Shown: positions 25,201-37,627 of the stretch, in pieces
Position numbering within the stretch: the first letter of the stretch is position 1
Layout: each line of letters opens with the position of its first letter
From: Cruorifilaria tuberocauda
Lineage: Eukaryota; Nematoda; Chromadorea; Rhabditida; Onchocercidae
Assembly (NCBI GenBank): GCA_013365365.1
Contig: JABVXU010000193.1
Span: 1-64,000, forward strand
Reading direction: 5' to 3'
DNA length: 64,000 nt
Translations under genes and position numbers: made by a program
Notes under the pieces: generated by a model
What the model was told of the DNA's origin: nothing
The model's database searches: none
The model's input: the letters and a program-made list of their open reading frames with translations, nothing else

Positions 25201-26799
25201 ATGTGACCATCGATCCTGCACCTTTCCAGCTGGTGGAAGATACATCCCTATACAAAGTTCACTCAATCTTTTCACTACTTGGCATAAGACGAGCGTATGT
25301 TACCAAATATGGTGTCCTTGTGGGTGTAGTAGCTGCAAAAGAGGTCAGTACAGAACCTCAGTTGTTTTAAGATGAATATACTTAAAGACTTAATAATACG
25401 GTAAATTCCATAATCCCCAATTTCAACGATATACCGGCCAAATCATATTAGTACTAGTAGAGCCTTGACATGAACCTTCGATAGCTAAATATGAATAAAA
25501 AACAGGAAATTTCACCAAAAAAACCAAAATAAGAAACATTATCATACAAAAACAAATATCAAGAAAAAAATCAAATAGTAACAAGCACTAACCTTCCCCG
25601 TCTGACGACTATAACTCAATAAACAGGAACCATAGTCAGCTCATAAAAACATATTCCAGATAGCATCAGCAATTGAACGAATACAGGCAGGAACCTTGAA
25701 TGCTATCACAAAACGGCCTGAGGACGATCAGTATGACAAAAAGGACACTACTGAGGCAACATTTGATTTACTGGAAAGCAGTGAAAGCGAAACTGACTAT
25801 GAGGATATCATTTTAGTCAGCACTTCACTTAATTGATAATTTGTGTTTCATTCTGCAAAGAAAGCTCAAATATTGCCGGAATAGTGAATATCGCAGTAAA
25901 CTTCAAGTCTGATTTTCATGTAACTTACTAATTCATTCTGAAGCACTATAAAGTGGAGGATATCTCCAGTAATTTTTTTATAATTGAATCAGATCATTAT
26001 CGTCTCATTTTTAGCCGCGAGTAGAATTTGAGAAAACTACAAGCAGTGAAATTCTGGAGGCGAAATTTGCAGCACTGCGAGCTTCAAGTTTGTCGTTTTC
26101 CATCTGTTCTCTAAAATGTCAAATGAACTGCTTTTTCTAATCTTACTCTATTTATTACAGTTGGAAAAGAAATACCAAATGAAGATCGTCGCAAGAGCTA
26201 TCCACATTTTTCGGGGAAATCTTGTCGAAGTTTTCGAGTGCCAAGATGTGAGAGAAAAAGTTGTGACATAATTCTGGAGAAACTATCAAGTGTCAATGAA
26301 CAATCAGCAAAACAGAATTTCGGCCGTATGGTAGAAAATTTCCGAAAATTTCGAGATTCAGTTCCCGATTCTACACTATCAAAAATTCCTTCTCAAGAAA
26401 GCTTGAAATCAGGTACACACACGTTTTCTTTGATCGAGCAACAGCTCGATTTGCCTCATCGATTTCATAGATTATGTTTCCTGATATTGGTCATAACAAT
26501 TTTCAGGTAGTAATCAGTTCATTGTTCTATCAAACAAAAGCTTAACCGTAGATAAACATCCAAAAGCGTCTTATAATAATAAATCAAACGAAGCGGTTGG
26601 AATTTCTGCACCGCAGCAAAATCCTGCCTCGTCGTGGTTTAACTCCAGTTCAAAAGTTGTTCATGATTTGTTTATAAGAAGCAATTCGGAATGTGAAACA
26701 AATGATCCGGCTACTGCGATCTCTGCCGGCACGGAATGTTTCCCGGAGCAAAATTTATCAAAAAGCTTTGTAGAGCCGGATGCGAAATGCAACATCTGA
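16216..26799 (+). CDS. clh: CLC-2-type voltage-gated chloride channel (CLH family)
   Basis: About 22 exons code for roughly 1,175 residues: 16216-16395, 19183-19312, 20187-20306, 20478-20624, 20750-20883, 21055-21211, 21683-21811, 21888-21981, 22054-22155, 22305-22389, 22520-22672, 22794-22971, 23062-23159, 23252-23367, 23446-23579, 23665-23828, 24559-25002, 25152-25343, 25660-25815, 26015-26087, 26161-26412, 26507-26799. Seen: [10 protein letters not shown] helix B, selectivity motif GSGVPE, gating glutamate in GKE-GPFVH (split by an intron), ITHTVS-like [18 protein letters not shown], and two cytosolic CBS parts ([38 protein letters not shown]). The glutamate fits a voltage-gated channel of the CLC-1/2/K branch. 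The linker between CBS1 and CBS2 is long and polar. Unsure points: the acceptor near 21888, the 23828-24559 join, and whether 16216 is the true start after a 2.8 kb first intron. Confidence 0.9.
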
Positions 26800-29700
26800 G
26801 AATAAGTGAAACAATTTGTGAGAATATATCCGATTCTAACAACTTTTATTTTTACTAAATGCTCATTATTCATTATTTTTAATTCAATGATACGTTTCCA
26901 CGAAGCGTAATAACAGAAGGCATATGATAATTAATCTGAAATCCAGATCCTTTGAGTCGCTTTTTTATTAGCATTTTATTCTGAAATGTTTTCGACAATG
27001 ATCGAAACCCCAAAATGATGTTTTTGTTGCAGGAAAACAATGTTTTTGATTATTCTTATTTAGAGTCAGATGTACTGAATTCCATACGATAAATTATACA
27101 AAGCTTAGCATTTATCAAACGCAATTTAACACCTGAAAAGTGAAAAATTATTCGACTCAGAAGTACAAAAGATTTCTCACCGTGTTCAGTTCTTACATTT
27201 CATTCATTTTCAAATGAAGAAATTGAGGAATAAGAAATGAAAAGTTTGAACAATGACAAATATCACAAAATGGTTAAAATTGAATGACAGTGTGAAGATG
27301 AAAATTAGTCATGCAACTATCGATCTATTAAGGTTTTGATATTTCGAAAAGATTTATATACATGAAAAGAGAAATAGAGAAATGAAAACGAATGAGATAT
27401 AGAACGACGATGAAGTCTGGTTCCGTAGCTCATTCTGGAGATTTCATTCTACTTCAAGAGATTTAACTGGAAAGAACTTCGAAATTCCAAATTATCTGTT
27501 ATTACTCTTTATTACATTATGTCATTACGTTATTACTTCACTTTATTAGGAATGAAATTGTTGGAAAAATTGTAGGTCGCATTTTGCACATGAAAAAAGT
27601 ACTGCTCAATACTTGAAGAATAATTGCAAAATTTAACTTAAAATAATTACGGACATGTTTCGCTGTCAAATAGTTCTGGACTTAATGAAATGATGAAGAT
27701 AATCTTTTGTAGCTTTGTGATATTAATGATCCGAGATTACTCAGTTCTTCAAATGAATAGCAGTGATTTCATCGCATCTTCTGAACTTTGCCGAACACAA
27801 TCTCGGGACTCCCGCAATCTGGAACATAGCTATATTTTTTATCATGGGGAAGTGCATTAAGAAAATCTATGGACCGAAAAGCTGCTTTTCAAGAGTAACC
27901 GGAAATTCGAATGAAATCTAAATGAGTCTTGAATGAAATGAAGAATGAGAAAATTAAGCAACAGAGAAGGTATTTCAACCCCGTAGCTTATCATTTTTCA
28001 AGTCTTTCCCTCTAGAATCTGGAAAATAAGCCCAGAAAAATGGAAAATATTATTTCTCGAAATGAGTTGGTCATTTGAAATTAAGGAAAGTTTTTCAGCT
28101 TTTTTCAGTAGAATAGTGGTGAAGTGAAGATATCAGTAAGTGGACTTCTCTATAAAGTTGGAATTGGACAGAAAAGCAGATTTACCTTTCAAGAGTTGAA
28201 GATTTATAAATCCTCCAGATAATGATGTGATTAATTCTCGAGAGTCATGAGAATGTCTCAACTTGCCATTGATGGGATAGTGAATAACCATTAAATCCAG
28301 AATCTCTGACATAAGAACAAGGTTACAAGGATTCTGGACTTGTTTTATTGATGGGATTCTCTGAAAAACCCATACAATTCTTCGTTTTTTCGCAACAAAG
28401 TTCAACTATATGAGCTGCTAATATATGAGTTCTCGTATTATTAATCCTTGTGAATTTTGACATTTTAATGACTCGGATTAAAATTGATTAAGGATATCAG
28501 CGCTATAAGAACACTTCGAAAATTATTAAAATTTTTAATACCTTCGATTAATCAGACTCGTCTAAATATGCAAAGGACGCGAAAATCTCGACAAGCCATA
28601 TTCACTAATATAAAGTTTTAATTTTTAAATGATGTTTGTTGAAGTCATATTCATCAGCAACACCTACTTTCTCCTCAGCTCACAAGTTGGCAGAATGAAA
28701 AATCATCACTTATCAGAAAAATGCATCCATCACAACAGCCCTTTTTTATTAACTTTGGCGCCGTTCCTTTTATTTCATCGATTTGTGACTTATAAATGAA
28801 TAAAAATCGTATTAAAATCTTCATTATAGAATATCTTTACTGTACTTTGATATGGCAAAGTTGAATGATACTGGAACTATTTGTGTAGCATTTTTCTCTC
28901 TCTCTCTCAATGAATAATTTCCTTTCCTAGAAGAATCCTGGAAATTTTAATCAATCTAAAGATCAAAAATGAAGTGAAAAATGAGTGAAAGGAGGATTTA
29001 TTCGTTATTGAAATATTCTGCTTAATTATAAGAGATTTCGTGATATTGACACTCAAGATGAAGCTGATCATTTTTCGCTGCACTGAGCTTATATTTTAAA
29101 AGAAGGAATTCGAAATATTGCTTATCAGTAAAGAAAACTAATCTATTCAAAATGCTGAAGTATTCGATATAATCATTATCAGAGAAATATCATCGCTTCT
29201 TCTAGAGACATTCGCACTTAAGGACGTGTAAAATGTATACTGATAACATGACTTGTGTTTTTTAGAAGCCAAACTTTGCAAATCAAAGATCGCCAATTAA
29301 AAACCTCGAGTTATGTGGAAAGTATTTCTAGATACTGTGAGTGATTCCGTTCTGTCTTGATCAGTAATCAGGATAATAATTTATTTCATTTTGAAGACAG
29401 CTTTATAATCCCAACATACTACTAGTACTCCTTTTAGCGTGAAATTTCTGTTGAAAGCAAGATCATTCTTTTCATGGCAAGAAGAACCATGAACTTCTGC
29501 TCCGTTTGTCATAAACATCTTTTTGATTATGATAACGATGATGACATTACAGCAAATACATCGTCAAAGAATTGATCAATGATGAAGAAGCATAAAGTGC
29601 AAAAGTGCATTTTTCGGTGATAATACTACGGACTTTTCCATGGTGCATAATGATATTAGCTGGGACCGGCCCCTTCCTCTTTCCTTGTAGGTTGAATTCA

Positions 29701-30630
29701 TTTCTTGTGTGTGCTCTTCCTTTTACATTCTCTTAAATGAGAAGTAATTAACCTTTGACTTCCTGAACTCCTCATAATCATTCTTCTCGACATTTCATCC
29801 TCACTTTCACATATCATTTTCTATCAGTCCCACGGAATTTAAGGCACAAGTAAAATTTTCTCTTCTGTTAGGTGTCATACTAGATAGACGCCAACAACAC
29901 TAAAATAAAAATAGGGGTATTGCAATCTTCTGATCACAGAAAGGCAGTCCAATAATAAAGCAAAAATTCTGTTTCAACTTTTCCATAGGTTAAGGAACGG
30001 AATATAATTTTATTCTGATAAGTTGTCGAGTTGAACAGAGGATGTGATATAGTCCAGAGTTGGAGAAGGTTGAAGTTTCCCTGCAATATAATTTGTTATC
30101 AGAAGATGATATGATACTTGATAGATGCGCCATTCAAATATTTGTCAACAGCGCCTCCTGTCCGGGACCATGACTATAAGAATGACAACACTCCACTTTA
30201 GGAAAGTCGTAAAATATTTGCTATTTTATCCTTGGCTGGAGTAGTTAATCGTTTTACGTCTACTCTTCCCTTTCAGCTATCATAAAAGGAGAACTTTACG
30301 ATTGGCTAGTAACGAAGTTTGAAATATCTTTCATCACCTATAAGCTTTGCTTCATTTTGAATCGGCTCGAATTGTTAAGTTCCAACTTTTCCTTTGTATT
30401 CTATTCGTTGCACGTCAACATATATACTTCAATAATTAAGAAAATACGGTAACTTCCAAATAGAGTATCCAGGAAGCTTTTTGATTTCATGTAAATTTAA
30501 AGCTCAATCTTGGTTCTGCTGCATAGCTAGACTTTCAAGTTAGCAATAGTAATAATAGGTTTACTTCAACTTAGATTGGTCATTGTTTTCCGTTTTTTCC
30601 TGAGCAACGAATATAAAGAACGATTCTAGG
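26800..30630. other. 3.8 kb gene-poor interval
   Basis: I find no exon with family resemblance or consistent splice sites. The open frame on the minus strand at 28133-28405 stands alone. The base composition is AT-rich throughout. The interval is likely the 3' flank of the chloride channel plus the promoter and possible 5' non-coding exons of the BTB/zinc-finger gene. Confidence 0.5.
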
Positions 30631-33600
30631 ATGCTACCACCGGTATTAAGAGCTCCCGATCACTGCAATTCTTTGGTTCGCAGATTACATCACTGTCGAC
30701 AGAAAGGCGAACTTGTGGATTGCAGAATCCGCGTGGATACTGCAAATGGTTGTACTAGGCATATCTTCGTGCATCAAATAATAATACATTGTTCTAGCAA
30801 CATTTTGAAGGAACTGCCGTGCGATTTGATGAAAGAGGTCGAGAATTCATTTCTCGACTTTATCATTTATCAAAATTTAAACCAAACTAAACTAAAAAGA
30901 AATTACAAAAAGTAATTGGGGAAATTTTGTCTTTCATGAAAGAAAATATTCATCTTTAAAAGATGCCCATTAGAAAAATTACTTCTTACTTATTGTTATG
31001 CAAAGCTTTTCAATATCAGTTCTTTAAGCATAAACTATACTTATGATTCACGCTTAGTTTCTTTACAGAGCGGTTTACAAGAGGTCAATTTAAGTTTAAA
31101 ATCTAACGATGAAGTAAATTGTCTGGAAGCATTGATCAGTTTCATGTATACTGGATCCCTCGAAACAGCCAATTGCGAACCATATATTGTAAATGTTTCA
31201 AATCACTTCAATTCATCCTACATTTTCACGAATTTCTTTATCAAAACCATTTGCAACCGCAATACCAGAGTCCATGTATGAATTTGAAGAAGTTTTAGAA
31301 CTGAAACTACGCTTGCCTGATGAATGAAATAAATTTATCAACAATTTCTCACTGAACAGTTAAATTTGCTCTCCGAACGGTTTTAATGTTTATATTTGCG
31401 GCGACTAATAAAATTGTAGATAATTTTTAATCTCTGCTCGGTAATTCTCCAACTACCTAAGGTATTTCCCAATTTTAATTCACAAGTTCGTTAGAATAAA
31501 GCTTTTTATAGCTGAAGCAATTAGCAATGCGATACGGAATCCATGAAGTGCTTAATTTGATGCAATCAGTCAGTCAGGATGTGCTGTCATTAACATATTC
31601 ATCAAGTATTAGATTAATTTCATTTTCATCCCTAGATTCGATTAATTTATTATGAAAATATAAAATATAATTTATTTCCTAATCAGTAATTTTGAACGAC
31701 TAGGAGTAAAAACTGGAAGAAAGATAAAAATAAGGCAAAATGATGATAACATTAGTAACTGACGTTGACTACCGAGGTCTACTGAAAGTTGAAAATGATA
31801 ACTTTAATCTTCGTAAGTCTAAAATTAAGATTTATGCACATCGACAATCGCTACATCTCCGACGGTGAAAGAGTGGATACATCATTTTATGGAAAGTATG
31901 CGGTCGGTACGAAATTTATGATATTTTACGCAACATCTCAGTTGTTACAAATCTTCTAAAAAATTAATTAGTATTTCTAGCTGAATAAAAGTTAATAATT
32001 AAACTGCTTAGAGGTCTCGGTCTTTAATTGCTTCATTCCGTTTGCTTTGCTATCCTTTATTTGCAACGAATATTTGATTGGCCGCATATCATGGTAAAAT
32101 TTTATTAGAGTTTTCAGCTTCTTTTAGGAATATCTTTCCTTTTGCTTCTTCCAAAGTTCCATCCTTACATCAATCACCCATTCCATCCACACTTTCTTTT
32201 TTTCATTATTTTGAGCTTGATTAGTAGTTGTGAGCTCACTCAGCCTCATTTCAGATTCTTTTCAGACATACGGCAATATATTATTCCCGAGTAGCGACTT
32301 AGTCTTCCATACTTTTGCGGAAGAGAGCAGAAATTCAAGAAGGCATCATTCGGTAAGTTACATGTGCGTTCATTTCTTCTGTAATCTCATTTACTTACTT
32401 CCTTTCTTCTTTTGTAGCGTTTTCATGAAAACATTATATAGCTGTCTGATTTTGAAAGTATTTTTAGCTGGATTCATCATCGTGGTTACAAGGTTTTATC
32501 GATAAAGCTACAGTAAGCTATACCGCTAAAGAGATAGAATTACAGCGTAAACCGATGGGACCTACTCCAACTAATGATATAGATGAACACAAAAATGAAA
32601 TGATCGTACCTAGCAATGACCGTGAAGGTACTTCTAATCCATTGATATTGATTTCTTATAAGAGATGAGAAATAATTTCTCCTCCGAACCGATTACTGTG
32701 TTGTCCTTTTTTCAATCATGTATTAACTGCTTAATGATGGGGCAAATATCCAAGGCTGGTGTCGCAATAAGAAATATATTGAGCGAGTTCCATCCGGTTA
32801 CATGTGTACCGTATGTCAAAAAGTGTATGGTCGCTATAATTCGGTATCTTACCACGTTACAATTTATCACCGCAATCCACCCATACGATGTAATGAAGAA
32901 GGTTGCAAGTTTAGTACCCGTGAAGCGCGTTACATTCATTTCCACAAATTTTATCGACATCGCGTACCACTGCCTGAAAATATTGATTTAGGTAAACTTT
33001 TAATAGCAATAAAGAGATGACATTTTTCACTTCCTTTTCATTTCAAATCTTGTCGTGAAAGTGTTTGATTTTTCAATTCGATTCACAGACAATTTATCTG
33101 TGAGGGTTTGATCCTTCAATGAAGTTGATAGGACAGTTCCCCTCGTTTAATTGACGATTTGATTTTGTAGCACGAGAGAATGCAATAGTTTACTAGTAGG
33201 AGAGGCGATTACAACAACCACTCGAAAGGGTAACCAATTTTTAGTCTTGCAAGGAGAATAACTTAATCGGAGACAGAGAATATCTATTGCAAGCGCAAGG
33301 GAATTAAGCCAAACACGAAGGATTTCTAGTGATAGAGAACAGATTCTATGAAACAGGTTTTGTACTGGAAGTGTGCTAATTATAGCAGTATTAAGCCTTC
33401 TTAATTACATAACAAATGCTTCATTGAGGTTCCCGGAAGTGCGTCTTATGTAGACACATATCGAAAAGTCCGGCTATGTTGGAGAAGCACATGAACCGCC
33501 ATTTACAATGCTGTATCAAATCCGGCGAACACTATCAATGCTCGCAGTGCGGGACGCAAGCAAGTTCACAGCAGGAGATGTTGGATCACATGGTGGTGCA

Positions 33601-33895
33601 CTCGGCACGGGAAGGACCAATGTTGCAGTGCGAGCACTGCAGATATCGGTCTGTCTTCCCTCCCTCCCTCTTCTGACTCACGTACTTGCACGTTTCCAAC
33701 GGTGAAATATATTTCAGAGGACAAACAGAGAGGTCGCTCCAACAACACGTACTCTTCAAGCATACTTCCGACATGTTCTCCAGGAAATTTACGTGTACTC
33801 ACTGTCTTTATGCTTCTACGGATCCAATTAGTCTCGCCGCACACTGTGAAAAGATGCATCCGGAAGAGCAGCATTCATTAAATGAGCAGCTTTAG
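30631..33895 (+). CDS. BTB/POZ and C2H2 zinc-finger protein
   Basis: Eight exons join in phase: 30631-30837, 31070-31188, 31512-31568, 32266-32352, 32468-32627, 32755-32991, 33429-33648, 33718-33895; about 421 residues. The N-terminus is a BTB-like fold (HCRQKGELVDCRIRV, HIFVHQIIIHCSS, then FMYTGSLET). A linker follows. The C-terminal half carries five or six C2H2-like fingers: MCTVCQKVYGRYNSVSYH, the IRCNEEGCKF unit, CVLCRHISKSPAMLEKH, YQCSQCGTQASSQQEMLDH, LQCEHCRYR and FTCTHCLYASTDPISLAAH. This combination is usual for DNA-binding repressors; the target is unknown. The ATG sits one base after ATTCTAG, an acceptor with no visible 5' exon, suggesting trans-splicing. AATAAA lies at 34112. The acceptor before 33429 (TTGAG) is weak. 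Confidence 0.8.
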
Positions 33896-34708
33896 CTAGT
33901 CGATCCTGCATTTGCATTTCTCCGATACTTACATTCTTAGGTTTCAAGCTATCGGAGATAGGTAAATATTGGAATTCGAAACTGATTAAAATGAAATATT
34001 CCTTGGATTTTTTCCCACTTATAGGATGATCATTTCATCTTCAAATATAATAGCGATAGACATTATGAAGATGTTTTCTGATAAAGAGTGATAAGAGCAT
34101 GTATGTGGAAAAATAAATCACACTTTATATCTTAATAATAATTCCTTCGCCATCTCATGAAATATAAATGATCACTGCAACTGGAAGCCTGTTTGAGATA
34201 AAACAGAAAAGGGACAAACTTGTTGATACAAGTGGTACAGGTAGTTGAACATCAGACCGACTATATAGCCATCATTGGTCATTCAATACCTTGCTTTCTG
34301 CCTTGGACGAAACTTGGAATTTGTAGAGTCTGCTTGATCTTGTCACTTCCATACAAATAGTGGCAAAGTCCGAAAGTCTGAAAATTGACATCCTTGAGCA
34401 GTCATGTTCTAAGCCTCTTCGGTGATATGAGAGACAATTTCAGGATAAGGAGGAAAGTGAAAGTATGAGCAACTTGGAGGCAAGCAATCTGTCAGAAGAC
34501 TGAATCTGCATGAAGATGAATGATGCACTTGTTCATTGTTCTCTGAACATTTCTAAAAACAAAATTCACAATTAATAAGTTATTTTTGAGGACAACTCAG
34601 AGAAGAGGGTGAAGAGCAGACATACTCACGTCTTATGCAAATATCTGAAGTATGAAGTGAAAGGGAAATTAGCATAGAGAAGTCGGATGAAGTAAATCAA
34701 TTTTCAAA
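33896..34708. other. Intergenic / 5' flank
   Basis: This holds the 3' end of the BTB/zinc-finger gene (AATAAA at 34112-34117) and the promoter of the small Cys-rich gene that follows. A good acceptor, ACAATTTCAG, lies at 34434-34443 and could be the trans-splice site of the downstream message. I see no coding exon. Confidence 0.5.
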
Positions 34709-35624
34709 ATGTCATCTGAATGGAACGGTCGCTTCTACAAAGAGGATGTGAGTGACGACGGAATTGCCGAATGTATCGGTGATCTGTTCTATGAGCCACC
34801 TGGCTACGACGAACTGTGCTTCTACTGCGTTGAAGGTACTAATCATCGTTGTTCCTCTCACTGATCATCACTTGTTAGATAGTAAATTAAGTTGAAGGCA
34901 GCTGTTCTTTTAACTTTTACCTAGCTTACTCAGTGATAATTTTGACTGAAGGTAAAAGTAATTGCTGGAATGTGTTTCTCCTTTGATCCAACCATATTTA
35001 AAACTATTTCCGTTCTTATCGACGACCATCATGGCAGCAATCATGCCACCTCATTCACTTCCTTTCTACAAATGAACTTCGACTAATGGAACTTTCCATC
35101 TGTTTCATGCACGCATCTGCTAACGCTAAAATTTGCATGATATCAGTGATGCATCCATCCTCAGTACTACCCTCTCAACCAAACGCTCATTTCCACTCCC
35201 TCACTCCTCACAAACATTACCAGTTAATGGTGTTAATGTTTCATAAGTAATGTAATGCACGGAATTGATGTGGAATAAATGTGCAGGTGCATGCTGTCCA
35301 CACCACGAAATCCCGCAGCCACGGGTGCGGGTTTGGGTGCAACAGAAAGAAGAAACTAATGCGACGTCGATAAATCACGTGCTAGATGAAATTTTCCGCT
35401 CGCGAAACGATTCCTGGCAATATGCAAATTACAAAACGGAAATTGTTGAGAAAAGAAACTGCCAAGAGAACGGTGCGGCAAAAGCTCAGCAAAAATTTGT
35501 TGAAAAGCGGTCGGAGAGGATCGATCAAAATTTAATTCAGCGGCATGCCCTCCTTACTTTCCTTTTATTTTCTTATATGTTGCTGCTTTCATGCTTCATT
35601 GCTAATGATGGCAAAGAAAGCTAG
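34709..35624 (+). CDS. Small Cys-rich protein with C-terminal hydrophobic tail
   Basis: Two exons, 34709-34835 and 35287-35624, join in phase to 154 residues. I do not recognise the family. Seen: an acidic N-terminus (MSSEWNGRFY), then a compact cysteine/histidine cluster across the intron (CFYCVE-G-ACCPHHE), a hydrophilic middle with many Lys, Gln and Glu, and a final 20-residue hydrophobic stretch (LLTFLLFSYMLLLSCFI) just before the stop. There is no signal peptide, so the layout suits a tail-anchored membrane protein facing the cytosol. The Cys/His cluster could bind metal, which is inference. AATAAA is at 35705-35710, 80 bases after the stop. The stop-proximal hydrophobic run and matching phases argue that the frame is real. 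Confidence 0.6.
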
Positions 35625-35929
35625 TTTACAATAATATGTATTTTTTGGCTCGGAGATATAACAGATACGAACTGTTTATTACCTGTGCTCGGGGAGCCAA
35701 GTTCAATAAAGCATATGGCAAAATTAGCAGAATGAAGCAATTATTCTTTATATCATGAAGAGTATAATTTGTTTAATAGTGCCATATATCCAATTCATCA
35801 GAAGCTTAGTGCTGATAGTTTGTTTGCTTTGTCTTTAGACAGATTTCTTTCCAATCGCAGAAACTTTCTTGATTCAGGAATGCGTCTTATTTGATAACTG
35901 TATTTAGCAACGAAACAAGTGTAAGATCG

Positions 35930-37627
35930 ATGATACCAGAACACCACCCAGATGAGAACCCCACGGACGTACCGAAGAATGGTACTGACGTTGCGTCGAG
36001 AGCAGTTTGTAAAGATGTTGAGGTAAGTAGTGAGTAATTTTGTAAAGAGGAGAGACAAATGAAGCGTGTGCTCAATATCACTGATCACTGTACTTCACTG
36101 TTTCACTGAAATATTTGCAGGAAGTGTTCATCCTCCCAAAACGACGTAAAATATTATCGTCGGTGAGAAATGACCGGCAAAAGTACCAGCGTTTTCGAAA
36201 TAAACAGTATCTCTGTGACATATGTGACAGCGCTTTTACACTAAAACACAACATACAAACTCATTTGTTACTTTATCATCCTAATAATGAAACGTATCTA
36301 AAGCGCAAACGTGGCAAGCGATACAGATGTTTGAAATGTAATGCAGTATGTGATTCACGTGTTCATTAGACTTGATCTGTCGTGAAGAGTTTACAACTAA
36401 TTGCTGAAATATACCCAAGCGCATATTTAATTTTACCTTAATTTATTTTATCACTCCTGAAATTATTTCCGTGAAGCGTATTACTTCATGTGAAACTTCC
36501 CGAAAAAAAACCAACAATATGATTTTTTGTTCAGAGGGTTTCTACAGAAAACATGAAACGCCAAATAATTTTCAATTCTAATCAATAACAAAGGTCTATG
36601 AAAGTTTTTAGTTTTTTGAATTTGATAAAGTTGAAAATTCACCGACATTACAGCTGTTCCGAACTTTCTCCGCAGTCCAGAAGCATAGAAAACGACAACA
36701 CGAAGTACGTGTGCGACCGAAATGTGAAACTTGCCAAAAAGAATTTCCAACCGCCTCGTTACTTCGTGAACATGTGGCTGTCATACATTTGTTCGTTTCT
36801 TTTTCTTTCTAACCGTTCTTGCACATTGTCCAAGCACTATTATGCAGGTAATCAAACAAATTCTGCTGTACAGGTGGAGGGCGAGCAATAGGCTAGCCAC
36901 CTACACCGTTTTTCATTCACATCAGTATTCAAACACGTGTTTAGAAATTTGCGTCCATTTAAATGTACCAAATGTTCGGCAGTATTTGGTCGACAAGGTT
37001 GTTTACGCCGGCATGATATGATGCGACATTTAAACTACGTTTATATATGCCCTTACAAACATTGCACTCACGCCGGTTTCAAATGTTCCAAAGTAATAAA
37101 ACTGAATTTCTCCTCTTTTATTCGTCGTTTCACTTGCAAAGATTCATCTCTCTTATGTTTTAAAAATAAAATAACTCGTTCACTTAAGCATTTGTTGTTC
37201 AGTCCATATTCTGAGAGGTTACATGAATTCTAATGTCATCAGATTCTATCTTCTTTTCTTCTGTACTAACCATATCTATTGCAGGCATTAGCAGCACATA
37301 TTCGTTCCGTTCATACCCACGTTCGACCGTATGTTTTTTCTAAAATTAAAACAGTTGTTTTTCCTTCGGCCTCGCTAATTAAACATTTTCAGTCATAGCA
37401 GCACAGCTCAGTTTTCTTCATCTTACATGATTGGTAATGATTATCATTTTAGATACAAATGCGAACAATGCGAAAAGCGTTTTGTACGTCGGAATGACTT
37501 ACGAGTTCATTCGGATATTCATAATACAGAGTGTAAGTACGTCTGTCCAACTTGCAAACAAATGTTTCAACGCAGAATACATTTCCAAAAGCACACCAGA
37601 AAATATCACTCAGCAGTAAAATCGTGA
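35930..37627 (+). CDS. Six-finger C2H2 zinc-finger protein
   Basis: Six exons (35930-36022, 36121-36345, 36681-36790, 36945-37092, 37285-37328, 37453-37627) join in phase to about 264 residues. After an acidic N-terminus (MIPEHHPDENP) and a basic patch (LPKRRK), six C2H2-type units follow: LCDICDSAFTLKHNIQTH, RCLKCNA joined to PKCETCQKEFPTASLLREH, FKCTKCSAVFGRQGCLRRH, YICPYKHCTHAGF..AAHIRSVH, YKCEQCEKRFVRRNDLRVH and YVCPTCKQMFQRRIHFQKH. It is presumably a nuclear DNA- or RNA-binding regulator; I cannot assign an orthologue. The ATG follows TGTATTTAG by 22 bases, a possible trans-splice site. AATAAA is at 37711-37716. It lies on the same strand as the BTB/zinc-finger gene 2 kb upstream. Confidence 0.8.

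Noticed and set aside
33566..33874. 102-codon minus-strand frame
   Set aside because: It is antisense to the last two exons of the BTB/zinc-finger gene, which carry clear C2H2 patterns.
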